Below are positions 19,315 through 28,569 of a stretch of DNA of 64,000 nt, in pieces. Origin of the DNA: Candidatus Acinetobacter avistercoris. Its GTDB lineage: Bacteria > Pseudomonadota > Gammaproteobacteria > Pseudomonadales > Moraxellaceae. The notes under the pieces were generated by a model, which saw nothing but the letters and a program-made list of their open reading frames with translations, did not search any database and was not told the DNA's origin. The stretch is taken from the NCBI GenBank assembly GCA_018883945.1, contig JAHLFF010000116.1:21125-85124 (forward strand). Reading direction: 5' to 3'. Made by a program: the position numbers and the translations under genes. Each line of letters begins with the position of its first letter. The first letter of the stretch is position 1.

Positions 19315-19617
19315 ATGAAACAGCATGAATATAAAATTAGCGTAGAACACATTGCCGATGCCAAAGGTAATCCATCGACTTATACAGAGGCACTCGAATT
19401 TACTGCATATAACCACGATGATCTTTTTAAAGTTTTAGCACATTTGCAAAAAACCGAATTGGTCGATGAAGAATCCACCAAAGCTTTGGCAATTGGGTTG
19501 AAATTGTTTGGGGAGGTGTTATTGCTTAATAAAGACGTGACCATCTTTAAAGAATTTTTACCGCAGTTTATTCAATTTATTCAAACATTGAAAAAATCTG
19601 CGCCATCACAAATCTAA
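19315..19617 (+). CDS. DUF3861 family protein
   Basis: A 100-residue cytoplasmic protein starting MKQHEYKISVEHIADAKGN, the pattern I associate with DUF3861, a family without known function. GGGGAGAG eight bases before the ATG at 19315 decides this start over an in-frame upstream one that would overlap padR. No membrane segment or catalytic motif is visible; a C-terminal part (FKEFLPQFIQFIQTLKK) is amphipathic helical. Cotranscription with padR suggests it is under PadR control. Confidence 0.75.
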   Translation: MKQHEYKISVEHIADAKGNPSTYTEALEFTAYNHDDLFKVLAHLQKTELVDEESTKALAIGLKLFGEVLLLNKDVTIFKEFLPQFIQFIQTLKKSAPSQI

Positions 19618-19647
19618 TTATTATCCTCGATCGATTAAAGGTATTTA

Positions 19648-19899
19648 ATGTCAAACTCTCTTCCAAAAATTCACCCTAAACATATGATGTGGCTGATGCC
19701 ACTGATTCTCTCAGGCTTAATGAGTGCTTCAATTTCTTTTTTTAATATGCTGATGAATAAAGGATTTGTAGAAGGATTCTTTCCACTTTGGCTCAAGAGC
19801 TGGAGTATTTCATGGCTTATTGCATTTCCATTGATTATGATTTTTTTACCTTTAGTCCGTAATTTTTTAATGAAATTTGTAGGTAGCATCAACCCTTAA
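19648..19899 (+). CDS. DUF2798 family small membrane protein
   Basis: An 83-residue inner-membrane protein with two hydrophobic helices (about residues 15-33 and 46-69: LMPLILSGLMSASISFF and SWLIAFPLIMIFLPLV), the arrangement of DUF2798 proteins. It lies 30 bases after the DUF3861 gene on the same strand and may be the third gene of the PadR-controlled unit. Function unknown. Confidence 0.75.
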   Translation: MSNSLPKIHPKHMMWLMPLILSGLMSASISFFNMLMNKGFVEGFFPLWLKSWSISWLIAFPLIMIFLPLVRNFLMKFVGSINP

Positions 19900-20038
19900 T
19901 TAGATCAAAGATTCAAGTTATTGGAGTGCAGCGTTGGGAAAAATAAGCGCTTATATCCCTGTGCTATTCGAGCTTAAGTACGAATAGCATAGGAAATAAT
20001 TCAATTTTAAATGAAGAGACTAAGGAAATCTGATTTGT

Positions 20039-20920
20039 TTAGTTAAGAGGCTGTTTACTCTTCATATATTCAACCACAACATCTAAAACAAACTCTTGGC
20101 AGGCTTCACCAGTTTTGGGATCATAAGCACCATTATTGGTAATATTATTAGAAAGTACTCGAATAGCTAAGAAGGGTACATTAAATTGCTTGGCAATTTG
20201 CGCAACAGAAGCGGCTTCCATTTCCTCAACAGAGGTGCCATAGGTTTTGTGCAGAAAAGCAATACGATCAAGTTCACTGTTCCAAGTATCCGCAGAACCA
20301 ATGGTGCCTTCAACGACTTGTCCAAGTTTATAATTGACTTTGGCTTTACGTGAAGCATTCATGAGTTCAAGATCACCTTCAAATTTTCGAATAGCAATGG
20401 GCTCTGGATCAGATTCATCATCAGGTAAGACATCAAATGCCTCATTCCACTCTAAAGTATTCGAGCCTTGACCTAACTCGCGAAAAGGTGTTTTAAAAGC
20501 GCCAATATTGGTGGTGTATTTGCCTAATACGATGTCATAAACCTTTAACTTCGGATCATGACCACCTGAGGTTCCTTGGTTAATAATTGCAATCGGATCG
20601 TATTGTTGAATTGCTATCGCAGTAGCTGCAGCGGAGTTAGATATCCCCATACGTGTTTTAGAAATGATGACAGGATAGCCTTGATATGTGCCTTTCCAAA
20701 ACTTCCAACCGCCAATTGTTTCAGTGGTGGTGTTATCGAGTTTTGCAGCGAGACTTTCAGTTTCTATGGGCAATGCACCTTGAATAATGATGGGCTGTAA
20801 AGCGACAGTGGGTTCAGACGCTTTATTTTTTTCGGAATCATCAGCATTATTGTTATTACATGCACTGAGTATAAAAGTACTGCTCATGAGGACTGCTGAA
20901 AAAATAGTTTTAAATTGCAT
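20039..20920 (-). CDS. Nucleosidase/phosphorylase-fold lipoprotein (MTA/SAH nucleosidase-like)
   Basis: A member of the PNP/UDP phosphorylase fold carrying a lipoprotein signal: MQFKTIFSAVLMSSTFILSAC, with the lipobox Cys about residue 21 followed by a polar linker. Family segments are QGALPIETESLAAKL (counterpart of the E. coli Mtn N-terminal Glu), INQGTSGGHDPKLKVYDIVLG, and EEMEAASVAQIAKQFNVPFLAIRVLSNN. The EMEA glutamate that binds ribose is kept, but the catalytic Asp of RAISD is Asn here (RVLSNN). An ATG eight codons upstream (20944) is an alternative start. Likely acts in the periplasm or on an outer membrane leaflet; substrate is uncertain. No partner genes; it stands alone. Confidence 0.8.
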   Translation of the reverse strand: MQFKTIFSAVLMSSTFILSACNNNNADDSEKNKASEPTVALQPIIIQGALPIETESLAAKLDNTTTETIGGWKFWKGTYQGYPVIISKTRMGISNSAAATAIAIQQYDPIAIINQGTSGGHDPKLKVYDIVLGKYTTNIGAFKTPFRELGQGSNTLEWNEAFDVLPDDESDPEPIAIRKFEGDLELMNASRKAKVNYKLGQVVEGTIGSADTWNSELDRIAFLHKTYGTSVEEMEAASVAQIAKQFNVPFLAIRVLSNNITNNGAYDPKTGEACQEFVLDVVVEYMKSKQPLN

Positions 20921-21155
20921 GCGCACTTTTCTCTTGATATTCATTATTAAGCTCTAAAGTTAGCAATAAATGAGCCAATTTACCCTGTGTTTTCAGTAAA
21001 AAGTTAAGCTAAAGAGTTATGTTTAATTCGGTAAAAGGCGTTGTTGAAGTCTGAGTGCTATTGGAAGAAATTTTTGTGAATATAAAGTATTTCGGTTTAT
21101 GAAGTTATTTAAAGACGTTTTATATCAGTCATTTTTATACACCAAAATCACAATC

Positions 21156-21255
21156 AGTATTCCCTCATCCTAAGCTTCTTCCAGATGGATAAGTTTTTTT
21201 TATATAACGCTCAATCAACTTTTCTGATTTATGAAAGAGATCTATTATTAAAGTT
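21156..21255. repeat. REP-like dispersed repeat, copy C
   Basis: AGTATTCCCTCATCCTAAG with a decayed hairpin, then TTATGAAAGAGATCTATTA at 21229-21247, both shared with copy B in the same orientation and order. Confidence 0.65.
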
Positions 21256-21415
21256 AAATATAAAAAATATGAATAAGTTAGTTTTGTATTATTAGTTTTG
21301 TATTAAATGAAAACTCATATTGATTTTTTAGAGGGACTAATAAGATCTCGATGACTTTTTCACCATTTATATTTTTTAAGATATATCCTGAAAAAGAGTA
21401 TAAAAATATCAATGA

Positions 21416-21456
21416 GAAAAAGAAGACCTCCAGCCAAGCGAACTTAACTGGAGGAT
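21416..21456 (-). terminator. Intrinsic terminator of the GDPD lipoprotein gene
   Basis: Stem CCTCCAG (21428-21434)/CTGGAGG (21449-21455); read on the minus strand it is followed by TCTTCTTTTTC. Confidence 0.8.
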
Positions 21457-21480
21457 ATAACTCAATGCGTTATCTGTAGA

Positions 21481-23940
21481 TTATTGGATGGTTACTTTTA
21501 CAGGTGGTGCATAAAGTGTATAAGTATGATTTGGTGCAATGGTATAGTTAAATTTAGGCATCACATACGCTGTACCTTTTTCAGTAAATGTAACAGCTTG
21601 ACCATTTTGAGTGTATTTCGCAGATTGTGGTAGCACTATCATTTCTTTGAATGTATAACCTGTTTTAGCACCGACTTGAGTTAAAGTCGAACCTGAAATT
21701 TCAAGCGCTTTACCTACAGTAGCATTGACTGCAGGTGGCACATCCAATTTCACCACAAAGTCTGCAGCATCACGGGCATAATCTGTGGTTAAACCATGTG
21801 TGCCTTGTACATACATTCGATTAAAATCATCTTTATTTAAACGGAATGTCCAAGGCCAGAACGTTACGCCGCGTTGACTTGCCATACCCATCAACTCTTT
21901 ATTCAAACCAGTAAATGATGGATTAAAGGTGGAAGAGTATTTTTGTGTTGCAGCCAAGATAGTGCGCGTATTTTCAAGATTGTTTGGTGTCTGTGGTGTA
22001 CTGGTGAGGAATCCTGTTGATACGCCAGGCAATACATTTTTCATATGTAGAACTTGTGCGGCATCGAAACTGATTACAATGCTTTGATCATAGACATCAT
22101 GCTGATCAAGAAGTCGTTTGAGCGCTGGAACAATTTCAGGTTTTGAACTTTTGATCTCAATAAAATTCATGACTTTAGGGTGCGCTTTAACGGCAATCAA
22201 TAACTCTTCTAAAGTGGGTACTTTAAAACCGCCAGGAATAGTTCTGAGTTGTCGAACCTCTGCTAAAGTCAAATCCTCAATTTTTCGATTATCACCTGTG
22301 GTACGTTTTAAAGTACCATCATGCATCACCACAATATGACCATCTGTCGTCAGGTAAATATCACTTTCGACGGCATCTGCACCAACTTCAATGGCTCTAA
22401 TGGCACCTTCAAGCGTATTTTCATCTAATTCGCCCGGAATACCACGGTGACCTGTAATCAGCGGTTTACGCAAAAGTGTATTTGGCGCCATATTCTTCAT
22501 AATGTTCATGAAGACGTCAGGCTGTGATGCATAGATACCATTTACACCTGTGGTTAATATTTGAGCCGCCTTCACTGGGTCTGTTGTATTTGAACCTGCC
22601 CAAGGAGTAATGAGTAAACGTTGGAAATGACTGACCACATCTCGGGTGACCAATTGTGGTGGAAGAATCACGATTTTAGACAATGATGAGTTGGTATTGT
22701 GCACAATCGTCATAATATCTCTATTCGACGATGTAAAGCCTGAATGTTGTGAATAGTTGAGGGCGGTGCGTAATGTTGGAATTGCAATACGCGCGGTACG
22801 TAACAATTCAGGTTGGTCTGAAACGAGGGTGATGTCACTCAAATCATAACTTGGACCAAGTGCTTTTAAACTGTCGATGGTCTTGGTCGATTGAATATTG
22901 AGTAAAGGAATGCTTCGACGCTCAGTGTTCGATAAATAATCACGTAAATGCATGACTTTTTTATTTTCAGCATTCAGTAAATTTAATTGTTCATCGAGTA
23001 TATAGGCAACGTGGGTTGCTGATGTTGATGCAATCCCCGAAGTTGGCACTGGCTGAGCCAAAGTAGGTGCCATTGACACAGGCAATTGATGATCAATTAA
23101 CGCTGTCACTTTATTGGTGTCAGGTAATGGATCAAGTTGTTCGCTAATTTTTATAGAATCAACCCGCATTAATAGACCTGCGGTCGATAAACCAATCCCA
23201 CCTTGTTCTAAATTTTGATGCAGCGTGGTATCTAGGACGAGTTTGTCATCTAAATAATGATGTATACGATTGCCGTGAACCACTACAGAAGCTTTATGGG
23301 TCTTGGTTGGATCAATTTTATGGGTATGACCTGTTTTGCTCAGAACATTCCATGTGTCGTTTGCTTCCCGGTAAGCGAGCTCTAAACCGTTTGAAGCAGT
23401 CGCATCTGTACGTATTGCAAACTGGTAATATGGGATAATTGCAGGATTTGATGCAGCACGATGCACAATACTACTCCAACGACCAGTATTGTTACTTTTT
23501 ACATGGGTAAACTCAATATCAATGCGATAGTTACGTAAATTTTCATATTTAGGCGCAAGCATTAATGTGGTCATCGTGGTGTTATGTTTAAGACCATCTA
23601 TAAATAAATGACCATCTTTAATATAAGCCTCTCCGACACTTTTTGCAGACAGCGTCCATGCTTCAGGAAGTGCTGTTAAATTTTTAAAGTCTTCATCCAA
23701 ATAGACCTTTGGAACAGGAACTTCAACAGTAGGCACCTCAGGCTCAGGTTCTGGCGTAGGTGTATTGGGCTCTTCAGGTAAGTTGAGAGGGGGTTCTGGA
23801 TCTAAAGGTGAAGTGGGTGTTTCAGGGCTTATCGGCGATGTTGGAGTTTCGTTAGACGGTGAACCTGTATCATCGTCGTCGGAACAAGCGGTTAACGTTA
23901 ATATCAGTAAAATTGCAGTGGTTAAAGTATTCAGTTTCAT
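21481..23940 (-). CDS. Large glycerophosphodiester phosphodiesterase-family lipoprotein
   Basis: An 819-residue lipoprotein: signal and lipobox LILTLTACS (Cys about residue 19), then a Pro/Glu-rich linker (about 25-75, PTSPxxPE repeats). A laminin-G/concanavalin-like region follows (about 78-265, VYLDEDFKNL to DSIKISEQ), then a degenerate phosphodiesterase-like region (about 275-490), then a complete GDPD TIM barrel starting GHRGIPGELDENT at residue 497, with ESDIYLTTDGHIVVMHDGTLKRTTGD carrying the metal and catalytic residues and ending VTFWPWTFR...GLTTDYARD. The last 80 residues look like a small beta domain. It probably hydrolyses glycerophosphodiesters at the cell surface or periplasm. 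No operon partners. Confidence 0.85.
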   Translation of the reverse strand: MKLNTLTTAILLILTLTACSDDDDTGSPSNETPTSPISPETPTSPLDPEPPLNLPEEPNTPTPEPEPEVPTVEVPVPKVYLDEDFKNLTALPEAWTLSAKSVGEAYIKDGHLFIDGLKHNTTMTTLMLAPKYENLRNYRIDIEFTHVKSNNTGRWSSIVHRAASNPAIIPYYQFAIRTDATASNGLELAYREANDTWNVLSKTGHTHKIDPTKTHKASVVVHGNRIHHYLDDKLVLDTTLHQNLEQGGIGLSTAGLLMRVDSIKISEQLDPLPDTNKVTALIDHQLPVSMAPTLAQPVPTSGIASTSATHVAYILDEQLNLLNAENKKVMHLRDYLSNTERRSIPLLNIQSTKTIDSLKALGPSYDLSDITLVSDQPELLRTARIAIPTLRTALNYSQHSGFTSSNRDIMTIVHNTNSSLSKIVILPPQLVTRDVVSHFQRLLITPWAGSNTTDPVKAAQILTTGVNGIYASQPDVFMNIMKNMAPNTLLRKPLITGHRGIPGELDENTLEGAIRAIEVGADAVESDIYLTTDGHIVVMHDGTLKRTTGDNRKIEDLTLAEVRQLRTIPGGFKVPTLEELLIAVKAHPKVMNFIEIKSSKPEIVPALKRLLDQHDVYDQSIVISFDAAQVLHMKNVLPGVSTGFLTSTPQTPNNLENTRTILAATQKYSSTFNPSFTGLNKELMGMASQRGVTFWPWTFRLNKDDFNRMYVQGTHGLTTDYARDAADFVVKLDVPPAVNATVGKALEISGSTLTQVGAKTGYTFKEMIVLPQSAKYTQNGQAVTFTEKGTAYVMPKFNYTIAPNHTYTLYAPPVKVTIQ

Positions 23941-24575
23941 TGTTGTATTGATCTCTAGTTAAGTGCCCTAAACGCCAGTAATGTATAGATTGAAAATTAC
24001 ACTTCTGTTGCTTTGTCATAAACTAAAGATTTACTTACATATTAAATATTTATGAATTATTTAAAATTTAATTATTGTGTAATATTCATCTAAGTGTATG
24101 CATTATTAAAAGCACGCTTAAGTTTAATTCTTATTACGAAAGTACTCATATCGTTGATTCTCTGTGGGCTGATGAATGGTTTTATTTTTTTATCGTCTTA
24201 AGCAATCAAGCACCTTTGCAAAATAAGCTTTCTGAGTATTTATGGTGTTCAACGATTTGATTATTTTTTAATCATTAAATTTGATGCTTGAGAATTATTT
24301 GAATGTTCACTCATGCTTATTTAACTTTCGCGAGCCATTTTTTAAGAAAAACTTTGGCTGACAATATTTGATTAAATTTTTGAGATATCAAGCCCATCCG
24401 AATTCAAATTTGTATGTAGGCATAAAGAGATGCGGTTTAAATTGTATTAGTATTACGTTTGAATTTGATTGAGAGCGGTGTAAAAGATCAATTTGACTTG
24501 TCTTTGTTCCAGTGTTTATCTATGTTCAAATATATAAAGCAATGTCGAAATTTAAGATAAAAGGGAAGTATATCA
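23941..24575. other. 635-bp intergenic region between divergent genes
   Basis: AT-rich; holds the promoters of the GDPD lipoprotein gene (minus) and the quinone oxidoreductase gene (plus). A 61-codon open frame at 24075-24260 has no ribosome site or recognisable protein and is not called. Confidence 0.6.
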
Positions 24576-25565
24576 ATGACGCAAAATATGCAACAGATCA
24601 TCATTACAGAACCGGGTGGCGTTGAAAAACTTGCCTATGAAACAGTGGCAATTCCTCATCCAGCGAAGAATGAAGTCTTGGTAAAAGTTTATGCTTTTGG
24701 CTTAAACCGTCCAGATATTTTGCAACGTCAAGGTTTGTATCCAATGCCTAAGGGCGTTACGCCAGTACCGGGTTTAGAGGTCGCAGGTGTCGTAGAAGCT
24801 GTGGGTGCAGAGGTTACTGAATTTCAAGTTGGAGATAAAGTCTGTGGTCTGACCAATGGTGGTGGATATGCAGAATATTGCGTGGTGCCTGAAAGCCAAA
24901 CGTTAACGATTCCAGAAGGTGTGAGTTTTATTCAAGCTGCTGCGATTCCTGAAACTTTTTATACGGTATGGGCAAATGTGTTCCAAATGGGTCGAGCTAA
25001 AGCTGGAGAAACAGTACTCGTACACGGTGGAACCAGTGGTATTGGTACGACAGCGTTAATGCTGTGCAAATCATTGGGAATCAAAACCTTCGCAACCGTT
25101 GGTTCAGATGAAAAAGTTCAGGCCATTTCTCATTTAACCACAGCGATTAATTATAAGACGCAAGATTTTGAGCAGGTCATTAATGATGCCAATCAAAATG
25201 CGGGTGTTGATGTCATTTTAGATATCGTGGGTGCACCTTATCTCGCGCAAAATTTAAATTTACTCCGTCGTGATGGACGTTTGGTCTATATCGCTTTCTT
25301 GGGAGGGGCAAAAGCCAAAGAAGTTAAGCTGGGTCAAATTATGATGAAGCGATTAACCATTACGGGTTCGACTATGCGTGCACGTAATACTGAAGAAAAA
25401 GCTGAAATTACACAAGGCTTAAAACATACCGTTGCACCTCTATGGGCAAAAGGTGAATGTCTACCGATGATCTATAAAACCTTCGAATTTGATCAAATCC
25501 AAGCAGCGCATGCAGAAATGGATAAAGGCGAGCATGTCGGAAAAGTGGTGGTGAGCATTCTTTAA
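24576..25565 (+). CDS. NAD(P)H quinone oxidoreductase, zinc-less MDR (PIG3/Qor-like)
   Basis: Medium-chain dehydrogenase/reductase of 329 residues lacking the zinc ligands of alcohol dehydrogenases, as in quinone oxidoreductases. Visible: VYAFGLNRPDILQRQGLYP (about 37-55), PGLEVAGVVEAVG, and the NADPH-binding VHGGTSGIGTTALMLCKSLG (about 150-169). The best match by pattern is the TP53I3/PIG3 subfamily. It reduces quinones using NADPH in the cytoplasm. ATG at 24576 follows AAGGGAAG at 11 bases; another ATG four codons later is possible. Monocistronic, with a terminator. Confidence 0.88.
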   Translation: MTQNMQQIIITEPGGVEKLAYETVAIPHPAKNEVLVKVYAFGLNRPDILQRQGLYPMPKGVTPVPGLEVAGVVEAVGAEVTEFQVGDKVCGLTNGGGYAEYCVVPESQTLTIPEGVSFIQAAAIPETFYTVWANVFQMGRAKAGETVLVHGGTSGIGTTALMLCKSLGIKTFATVGSDEKVQAISHLTTAINYKTQDFEQVINDANQNAGVDVILDIVGAPYLAQNLNLLRRDGRLVYIAFLGGAKAKEVKLGQIMMKRLTITGSTMRARNTEEKAEITQGLKHTVAPLWAKGECLPMIYKTFEFDQIQAAHAEMDKGEHVGKVVVSIL

Positions 25566-25602
25566 GTTTAGATTTAAGAATAAAGCTGATAAGAGAAAAT
25601 AT

Positions 25603-25632
25603 AAAATAGGCGCCTCGTTGTGCCTATTTTTA
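25603..25632 (+). terminator. Intrinsic terminator of the quinone oxidoreductase gene
   Basis: Stem AAAATAGGC/GCCTATTTT with a ten-base loop, followed by TATTT. Confidence 0.8.
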
Positions 25633-25816
25633 TTTGTAAATTTAATCCTTTTTGAGTATAAGTGTGACTCAGTTTTAATTTTCAGCAAAAATTAAATTTA
25701 TTGAATTAAATTATTTATTTACGGAACTTGGAATAACAACTACCATAAAGTATTTACGATACTTTTATATTTAAAAATTATAAATACTCATTGATTACAT
25801 ATTAGTTGAGGTAGAA

Positions 25817-27490
25817 GTGAGGAAATCTTTTCGATTAGATATGTTTCGAAATCGACTATTGATCTTATTCAGTGGTATTTCTTTCATTTTGATCATTTGC
25901 ATCAGTTTTTTTATTGAGAAAGTGGCTTCGTCTCAAATGACCCAAGCCGGTGGTCAGAGTTTATATATTGCTGCAAAAAGTATAAGTAATACCATTGCGA
26001 ATTCATTGAATGAACGTGAACGTGAAATTGTATTGCTGAGTCAGTCACCATTTTTGGTTGAAGCAAATTTTGATGATCCTCGTGTACTACAGCAATTAAA
26101 TCAGGTAAAAAGAGCGTACCAATATTTTGCTTGGTTAGGAATTGCAAGTCCGACGGGTAGAGTAGAAGTCGCTGCAGATCAAATATTGTTAAATGTTGAT
26201 GTTTCAGAACGAGCCTGGTTTAAAGAAGGATTAAAGCAAACGTACTTGGGCGATGTGCGCAATGCAACATTATTGGCAGGAAAAATTAAATCTATCGATC
26301 CCAGTGTACCTTTAAGAATTATTGATTTTTCTACCCCTATTTATGATCCCAAAACCAATCAAGTCAAAGGTGTTTTAGCAGCGCATGCAGATTGGAGTTG
26401 GGCAAAAAATGTTATGCAAAGCTCATTGACGGAAAATGCGAAGAATTATGGTGTTGAAGTCTTTATTGTGAATGCTGATGGAGAGATCCTATATCCCTTG
26501 AATAGAATTGGGAAAATCACTCCGCCACTTTATGATGAAAACAGGACAGAGTTTTTTGTAGATGACTGGGATGAGCATAGAAAATATCTGACGGTGGATA
26601 GTCCTGTACTTTCAACAACAAAAATGAACTTAGGTTGGCATGTGATTATGCGTCAACCGATTGAAATTGCGCTCTTGGAAGTCAAAGAGATGCAAAGAAA
26701 GATGCTTGGTTTAGGGATTCTATTTAGTATTATTTTATTTATTATTGCTTATCGCTTGTCAAACCGATTTAGTACACCCATTGAAGATTTGGCAAAAGCT
26801 GCGTATGCAGTACAAAAAGGTAAGACAGACGTCAATTTCGAACAGAAAACCAGTATCCGTGAAATACGAGGGCTTTCTCAATCTTTAAAAAGCATGACCG
26901 ACACTTTACTGTTACAGAAAAAACAATTGATTGAATCCAATTTGAACTTAGAAGAAAAAGTTCAAGCACGGACTTATGATCTTGAAGTGGCCAATGAAGA
27001 GCTAGAAAAACTGAGTCACTTCGATTTTTTAACGGGCTTACATAACCGAAGAAAATTTTCTGAATATGTTGAATACTTGTTTAAGCAATTAAAACGTAAT
27101 CAACAGCTTTATACCGTCATGATGATAGATATTGATTATTTCAAGAAAGTGAACGATAACTATGGTCATGAGATGGGAGATCATGTCTTAAAAAGAGTTG
27201 CTCAAATCTTGACTGAAAGTATTCGTCAGACAGATTTTGTTGCGCGTTTGGGTGGGGAAGAGTTCATTGTTATTTTACCGAGTACCACTCTCGACGGTGC
27301 GACTTTGGTGGCTGAAAAAATTCGTCAAAGTGTAGAGCGAAGCACGATTATTGAAAACCATCCACTCACCATCAGTATTGGAATTAGCGTAGCGAGTGAG
27401 CATGATCTAAAAGCCAATGATACAGTTCTACGTGCAGATAAGTGTTTGTATTTGGCTAAAGAGCAGGGCCGTAATCGAATCGTATCATAG
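25817..27490 (+). CDS. Membrane-anchored diguanylate cyclase with extracytoplasmic sensor
   Basis: Makes cyclic di-GMP. The 557-residue protein has a first membrane helix (about 13-33), a periplasmic sensor of some 255 residues of dCache type (FAWLGIASPTGRVEVAAD, RIIDFSTPIYDP), a second helix (about 293-311), a HAMP segment (NRFSTPIEDLAKAAYAVQKG), a coiled coil and a GGDEF domain. The active-site motif is GGEEF at 479-483, fully competent, and an inhibitory I-site RQTD stands at 470-473, so product inhibition is expected. The start is GTG with GAGG six bases upstream. Signal sensed is unknown; no phosphodiesterase gene is next to it. Confidence 0.93.
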   Translation: MRKSFRLDMFRNRLLILFSGISFILIICISFFIEKVASSQMTQAGGQSLYIAAKSISNTIANSLNEREREIVLLSQSPFLVEANFDDPRVLQQLNQVKRAYQYFAWLGIASPTGRVEVAADQILLNVDVSERAWFKEGLKQTYLGDVRNATLLAGKIKSIDPSVPLRIIDFSTPIYDPKTNQVKGVLAAHADWSWAKNVMQSSLTENAKNYGVEVFIVNADGEILYPLNRIGKITPPLYDENRTEFFVDDWDEHRKYLTVDSPVLSTTKMNLGWHVIMRQPIEIALLEVKEMQRKMLGLGILFSIILFIIAYRLSNRFSTPIEDLAKAAYAVQKGKTDVNFEQKTSIREIRGLSQSLKSMTDTLLLQKKQLIESNLNLEEKVQARTYDLEVANEELEKLSHFDFLTGLHNRRKFSEYVEYLFKQLKRNQQLYTVMMIDIDYFKKVNDNYGHEMGDHVLKRVAQILTESIRQTDFVARLGGEEFIVILPSTTLDGATLVAEKIRQSVERSTIIENHPLTISIGISVASEHDLKANDTVLRADKCLYLAKEQGRNRIVS

Positions 27491-27530
27491 TCCCAAAAAG
27501 AGATAATTGCTAAGCATCCTTATTGAAATA

Positions 27531-27564
27531 AAAGTCCGCGACCACAATCGATCGCGGGACTTAT
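27531..27564. terminator. Bidirectional terminator between convergent genes
   Basis: Inverted repeat AAGTCC-GCGA / TCGC-GGGACTT, with A-run upstream on the plus strand, which serves the minus-strand gene as T-run. Confidence 0.6.
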
Positions 27565-27576
27565 ACTGCTCAACAA

Positions 27577-28569
27577 TTATTCATCGTTTAAAGAACATTC
27601 TGAACGGTTCGCATTTTGTTTACAGCGTACTTTCTTCAAAAAACCCATCATTTTCGGATCATAAATACCCGCTTTTGTGAGTTGAATACGAGATTCACGC
27701 ATCATCTTTTCATAGCCTGCTTTTTCACTTTCTGGAATAATCATCCAGTATTTCGCAGGTACAGCTTTTTCATAATTACTCACAATCGCCGCAGTTCGAC
27801 CCAGTTGACTTGATACCCAATCACGAGATTTTTGACCAAAATCTGCAGGGAATTTGTCACGTCGAATAATGAAATTAGCGGAAACCTGAGTCAGTGGGAA
27901 TTTAACAATACCGCCTTTTTCACCCAGTCCGCGATGCATTTCAAAAGGTTTATAAGCCACAATCGGCGCAGGTAAAATATCGACCTCGTGGTTATTGAAC
28001 TTGGTTCCAGCATTTGTTACATCGACTGAAACGGCTTGACCACCGACTTGTTGAACCAATTTAACTTGTGATTCATCGTACTTGAAAACACCGATTTTTT
28101 TACCAGCAGCTTTTGCCAGCGTATCAATTTTACGGTCTGTGACAAATAAATAAGCAGGACCAATCGTACCTAAGCCTGCAATTTCATATTGACCACTGAT
28201 CATGCTTTTTGCCATTTGCGGTTTAGACAATAATTGATATGCCGTAATTGCAGTTTTTAAATCGGTCAATGCGCCAATTGCGTCTAAAGAACCAGTAAAT
28301 TTATTAAATTGACGGCCGCGTAATCCACTGATAATTGCACCATCACATTGGCCCGCTTTTAAGTCTTCTGCTGCGATCCGTTCATCGACATAGGCGCGAA
28401 GCGTAATGTCCGCGCCCCATTTTTTGGACTCTAGTGCATAGTCTTTGGCGAGCGCAAATGCATCTCCAGCCTTACCTACTGGATCAAAGACACAGACAGT
28501 TTGCTGGGCTTGAACAAAAGCAGACAGACATAAAACACTCAGTCCAAGTGCTATTTTCATTTTTTTCAT
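27577..28569 (-). CDS. Periplasmic solute-binding protein, DUF6091/AdeT-like
   Basis: A 330-residue exported protein: signal peptide MKKMKIALGLSVLCLSAFVQA, cleaved before QQTVCVFDPVGKAGDAF. The body resembles TRAP/periplasmic binding proteins (LKAGQCDGAIISGLRGRQFNKF, KIGVFKYDESQVKLVQQVGG). Acinetobacter proteins of this type have been annotated as putative solute-binding proteins or as AdeT, linked in some reports to aminoglycoside resistance; I recall that link from annotation practice and it is not shown by this sequence. No transporter membrane genes lie beside it, so partner and ligand are unknown. Confidence 0.7.
   Translation of the reverse strand: MKKMKIALGLSVLCLSAFVQAQQTVCVFDPVGKAGDAFALAKDYALESKKWGADITLRAYVDERIAAEDLKAGQCDGAIISGLRGRQFNKFTGSLDAIGALTDLKTAITAYQLLSKPQMAKSMISGQYEIAGLGTIGPAYLFVTDRKIDTLAKAAGKKIGVFKYDESQVKLVQQVGGQAVSVDVTNAGTKFNNHEVDILPAPIVAYKPFEMHRGLGEKGGIVKFPLTQVSANFIIRRDKFPADFGQKSRDWVSSQLGRTAAIVSNYEKAVPAKYWMIIPESEKAGYEKMMRESRIQLTKAGIYDPKMMGFLKKVRCKQNANRSECSLNDE

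Larger units (their letters stand above)
20921..21480. other. 560-bp intergenic region
   Basis: Contains the promoter side of the nucleosidase lipoprotein gene, REP-like copy C (21156-21255) and the terminator of the phosphodiesterase lipoprotein gene. The rest is AT-rich without a supported gene. Confidence 0.6.

Noticed and set aside
21376-21389. TAAGATATATCC as a third PadR operator
   Set aside because: Only half of the palindrome is kept and it lies downstream of convergent-type sequence, far from a start codon.
24075-24260. 61-codon open frame in the GDPD-quinone oxidoreductase gap
   Set aside because: No ribosome site, no recognisable protein pattern, and composition like the surrounding AT-rich spacer.
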